DNA of 24,593 nucleotides from Nitrospina sp. (GTDB lineage Bacteria > Nitrospinota > Nitrospinia > Nitrospinales > Nitrospinaceae). Position numbers and translations under genes: made by a program. This document shows positions 22,182-24,593 of this stretch, one piece after another (position 1 is the first letter of the stretch; each line of letters starts with the position of its first letter). The notes below the pieces were generated by a model. That model did no database searches. It saw nothing but the letters and a program-made list of their open reading frames with translations, and was not told the DNA's origin. The DNA lies in contig SMVS01000143.1 in the NCBI GenBank assembly GCA_004357435.1, forward strand, positions 1 through 24,593, given 5' to 3'.

Positions 22182-23489
22182 TCAACAATGGTGTTTTTTG
22201 GCCGCCCCCTTGAGACGCTGATAGAATACGTCCTGAATTTCCCGGCGAATTTTAGACGATTCGTAATTGATCATCGTGCCGCCGTTATCGACAAAAGCGA
22301 TTTGTTCCTTCACATCACGGCACACCTGGCTTTCCGGATCCACCTTCCCCTCCAGCTCTGTCAGGACCATCAAATCGGAAAACTTAATGCCCGCTCGCAA
22401 GGTCTCACCATACTTCGGATTGATCTGCATGCCTTGCACTTCGATCAGGTAACGGGTGATCTTCAGGGCCTTCTTAAACTGGTCGCGGGCCTCGACGTAT
22501 TGCCGGTCCAGAACATGCTGAATGGCCATCATCAGAGCCAGCCCCTTGTTGCCCACAAACCCGTTGGCCTCGGCCTCCCTGAAATAGCGGCGTTCGTATT
22601 CATCCAGATAAAAATGAGCGCGCGCCCGCGATGCGTACGGGGATAAAGGATGGTCATTCGGTAATTCAGCATTGTCGGGATTGATTTGTTCGGAAATATA
22701 AAACCAGATGAGGGTTTTGAGCGCCAAGGGCCGAGAAATGATTTCATAGTTCAGCGCGGTTTCGATATGAGTCAGCCCCACTTGCCTGAGATCGGCCCCG
22801 CCCTGCATGATAAAATTCCCCAGACCGCCCAGCCGGGTATTACCATAGCGGTACACTCCCAACCCGACATGCGCGTCGGCATGCCGGGGATCCAACTTCA
22901 GGGTGTCTTCCAAATGGTTGTCCGCTTCGAGGCCATTGATAAGAGCCGACAGAAATCGGCCTTCTCCATACTGCATCATGGCCAGATACCCTTCCGCCAT
23001 TCCCAGATAGAAATAGGCCTCGGCGCGGTTTTGCCTGGTGATCCTGGGATTGTCTAACAAGGCCTGCGCTAAAGATTTAGCTTTTTCGTTGTACTCACTG
23101 AATTTTTGTTTGACGGAATCGACGAAGAACTCGCTGGTGAAAGCCAACACATGAGTCAATTCGCCATTCAACCCGGCCATATAAAAATAAAATTTCATCA
23201 ACTCCAGCTGATTGGGAATGTTCTGCGGTAGGGCCTGCAAGCGATCGATGCGTTTTTGGAAACGGGGAACCCAGTCGCTGAAATTATAATACAGGGTATC
23301 GACGAGCGCCCGCTCCGCCATTTCCAGAGCCTGCATGGAATCATAATCCACAGGGTGGGTCTCGGTCCCCTCGACGGCCGCAATGCCTCCTATAAGAAAA
23401 ATCCCCATGAGCAGGAAAATCATCCGCGCGCGGAGCGTTCGGGTCTTCAACTGCGTCAAAATTTTAATAGGATGTATGGATCGCATCAT
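22182..23489 (-). CDS. Exported or membrane-anchored TPR-repeat protein
   Basis: 435 residues from ATG 23489 (ATG 23486 is an alternative). A basic n-region (KTRTLRARMIF) and hydrophobic stretch (about 22-38) form a signal peptide or anchor, so the protein is likely periplasmic or outer-membrane associated. TPR-like helical pairs are visible: AEAYFYLGMAEGYLAMMQYGE, HLEDTLKLDPRHADAHVGLGVYRY, ALTHIETALNYEI-type repeats, and MAIQHVLDRQYVEARDQFKKALKITRYLIE. No enzyme motif is seen. The function is unknown; a scaffold in envelope assembly is possible. It starts 22 bases after the stop of the upstream TPR gene, so the two form an operon. Confidence 0.78.
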   Translation of the reverse strand: MMRSIHPIKILTQLKTRTLRARMIFLLMGIFLIGGIAAVEGTETHPVDYDSMQALEMAERALVDTLYYNFSDWVPRFQKRIDRLQALPQNIPNQLELMKFYFYMAGLNGELTHVLAFTSEFFVDSVKQKFSEYNEKAKSLAQALLDNPRITRQNRAEAYFYLGMAEGYLAMMQYGEGRFLSALINGLEADNHLEDTLKLDPRHADAHVGLGVYRYGNTRLGGLGNFIMQGGADLRQVGLTHIETALNYEIISRPLALKTLIWFYISEQINPDNAELPNDHPLSPYASRARAHFYLDEYERRYFREAEANGFVGNKGLALMMAIQHVLDRQYVEARDQFKKALKITRYLIEVQGMQINPKYGETLRAGIKFSDLMVLTELEGKVDPESQVCRDVKEQIAFVDNGGTMINYESSKIRREIQDVFYQRLKGAAKKHHC

Positions 23490-23511
23490 GCAGACTCAAC
23501 GGTTTGGCCCA

Positions 23512-24593
23512 TCAAGACGCCAGTATTTGACGAATACGGGCTGACTTCTCGTGGTCTTTAAGTTTGGAGTATAATTTTTCGGCGGTTTTGAGATGTTTCA
23601 CCGATCGCTCCCGATCCTCCAGGTGCGAATGAAATAATTGGCCCAGCAGATAATGGGCATCCGCAAAATCCGGACGGATCCGCACCGTCTCCAGCAGGGC
23701 TTCACCGGCGGACTCATGTTGGTGAGCATCGAGATAAGCCAGCCCGAGGGAAAACCGGTCTTGCAGAGAATCCGGCGCCAGCGCCACCGACTTTTCAAGG
23801 ACGCTGACAGCGTCGTCGGCGCGACCCGACAATCGCAGGGCGGTGCCCCAATAATAAAATACATGGTGGTTTTTAGGCACTCGTTGAGCCGTGCCGGTCA
23901 ACAACCGGATCGCTTCCTCGAATTCATTTTGCCGGATGTAAGCGGCACCCAGAGCCACGTGAGCATGAATAAAATCGGGTTTGAGCCGGATCGCCTGTTT
24001 AAACGCGCCCACCGCGCTGGTGATCTTGCCGCGACCCAAATCCTCCAGACAACCATAGGCCACCCCCATATTGTAATAGGCATCCAGAAAATTGGACTGG
24101 TACGCGATGGCCATTTTGTAAGCATCGACCGCCCATTGGTACAATCCCAGTTTTTGCAGGCGCAATCCTTCTTTCAACCAGTCTTCCGCGGCCTTGTCGT
24201 TTTCCTCAATTTCATTTTTGGGCGTATTCAACTGACGCGCCAGCGTGGCGCGTTGCAGATCCCCCTGTTGCGCAAAATGCAACTCCGCCTGCTCCAGGTA
24301 TTTTCCGGCCCGCTTGGCATTCCTCAATTTTTTGAGGTGCAGAACCCCCAGCTCATAATACGCTTCAGCAAAATCGGATCGCGTGCGCACCGCGTTTTTG
24401 AAAGCCACCCGCGCCATGGCGTTCAACCCATACTCCAGGCAGGCATGACCCAGCATATAATACGACTGGGCCAAACATCGCAGTTTCTCACCTTCTTCTT
24501 TTTCGCCCAACCCATCCGGGTCCTGATAGCGACCGAGGCTGTCGGACGCAAAGTTCAGCCAGTGATCAGCGATGTTGAAATCCTGCACCCGCG
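23512..24593 (-). CDS. TPR-repeat protein, probably cut at the window edge
   Basis: The frame is open to the right edge of the window. GTG 24588 could start a 358-residue protein, but the frame runs on upstream, so the gene may begin outside. The chain is almost entirely tetratricopeptide repeats: AYYELGVLHLKKLRNAKRA, LQKLGLYQWAVDAYKMAIAYQSNFLDAYYNMGVAYG, AVGAFKQAIRLKPDFIHAHVALGAAYIRQNEFEEAIRLL, AVSVLEKSVALAPDSLQDRFSLGLAYL and LLETVRIRPDFADAHYLLGQLF. No signal peptide is visible in the part seen, so it may be cytoplasmic. A protein-binding scaffold role is inferred from the repeats. It is the upstream member of a pair with the exported TPR protein. Confidence 0.85.
   Translation of the reverse strand, partial: RVQDFNIADHWLNFASDSLGRYQDPDGLGEKEEGEKLRCLAQSYYMLGHACLEYGLNAMARVAFKNAVRTRSDFAEAYYELGVLHLKKLRNAKRAGKYLEQAELHFAQQGDLQRATLARQLNTPKNEIEENDKAAEDWLKEGLRLQKLGLYQWAVDAYKMAIAYQSNFLDAYYNMGVAYGCLEDLGRGKITSAVGAFKQAIRLKPDFIHAHVALGAAYIRQNEFEEAIRLLTGTAQRVPKNHHVFYYWGTALRLSGRADDAVSVLEKSVALAPDSLQDRFSLGLAYLDAHQHESAGEALLETVRIRPDFADAHYLLGQLFHSHLEDRERSVKHLKTAEKLYSKLKDHEKSARIRQILAS

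Overview
The window comes from a Gram-negative bacterium. The evidence is a signal-anchored lytic transglycosylase, periplasmic-type molybdoenzyme and DUF3179 proteins, and NtrBC-type sigma-54 control. Base composition is close to even. The gene mix (DUF3179, many TPR proteins, an ArsM/ECF cluster, EAL signalling, NtrBC) would fit a marine Nitrospinota- or Nitrospirota-like lineage or a deltaproteobacterial relative. That placement is inference only, since no rRNA or other phylogenetic marker is present.

Layout. 1-772: 3' part of an EAL (c-di-GMP phosphodiesterase) gene. 789-1433 (-): TPR-like hypothetical. 1765-2346: SleB-type cell wall hydrolase. 2410-2602 (-): tRNA-Lys(UUU) and tRNA-Glu(UUC), divergent from ilvE (2731-3654). 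3995-8882: a tight five-gene run of FmdB zinc ribbon, NtrB-like kinase, NtrC-like sigma-54 activator and two aspartoacylase/succinylglutamate-desuccinylase-like proteins; the second of these has lost catalytic residues. 8916-9176 (-): small membrane protein. 9392-12553: one uninterrupted reading frame encoding complete MiaA followed by a complete Slt-type lytic transglycosylase. 12695-13003 (-): ArsR-family repressor, divergent from an overlapping run of ECF sigma factor, ZAS anti-sigma, ArsM-like methyltransferase and YedY/sulfite-oxidase-like molybdoprotein (13071-15983). 16302-16574: small conserved hypothetical. 16656-19900 (-): gnd-zwf-pgl, the whole oxidative pentose phosphate branch. 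20099-21028: unrecognised 309-residue protein. 21079-21996 (-): DUF3179 protein. 22182-24593 (-): two TPR proteins, the upstream one cut by the window edge.

How the genes work together. The ECF/anti-sigma/ArsM/molybdoenzyme run beside ArsR looks like a stress-controlled metalloid or sulfur-chemistry module. The NtrBC-desuccinylase run suggests a nitrogen-related two-component system linked to an amidohydrolase and its inactive partner. The gnd-zwf-pgl run supplies NAD(P)H and pentose phosphates. Intergenic regions carry a family of short perfect hairpins with a 6-bp stem and a 3-nt loop, plus a second C5/G4-type hairpin, which look like a REP-like repeat family. No insertion sequence, CRISPR array, prophage gene or convincing intrinsic terminator was seen.
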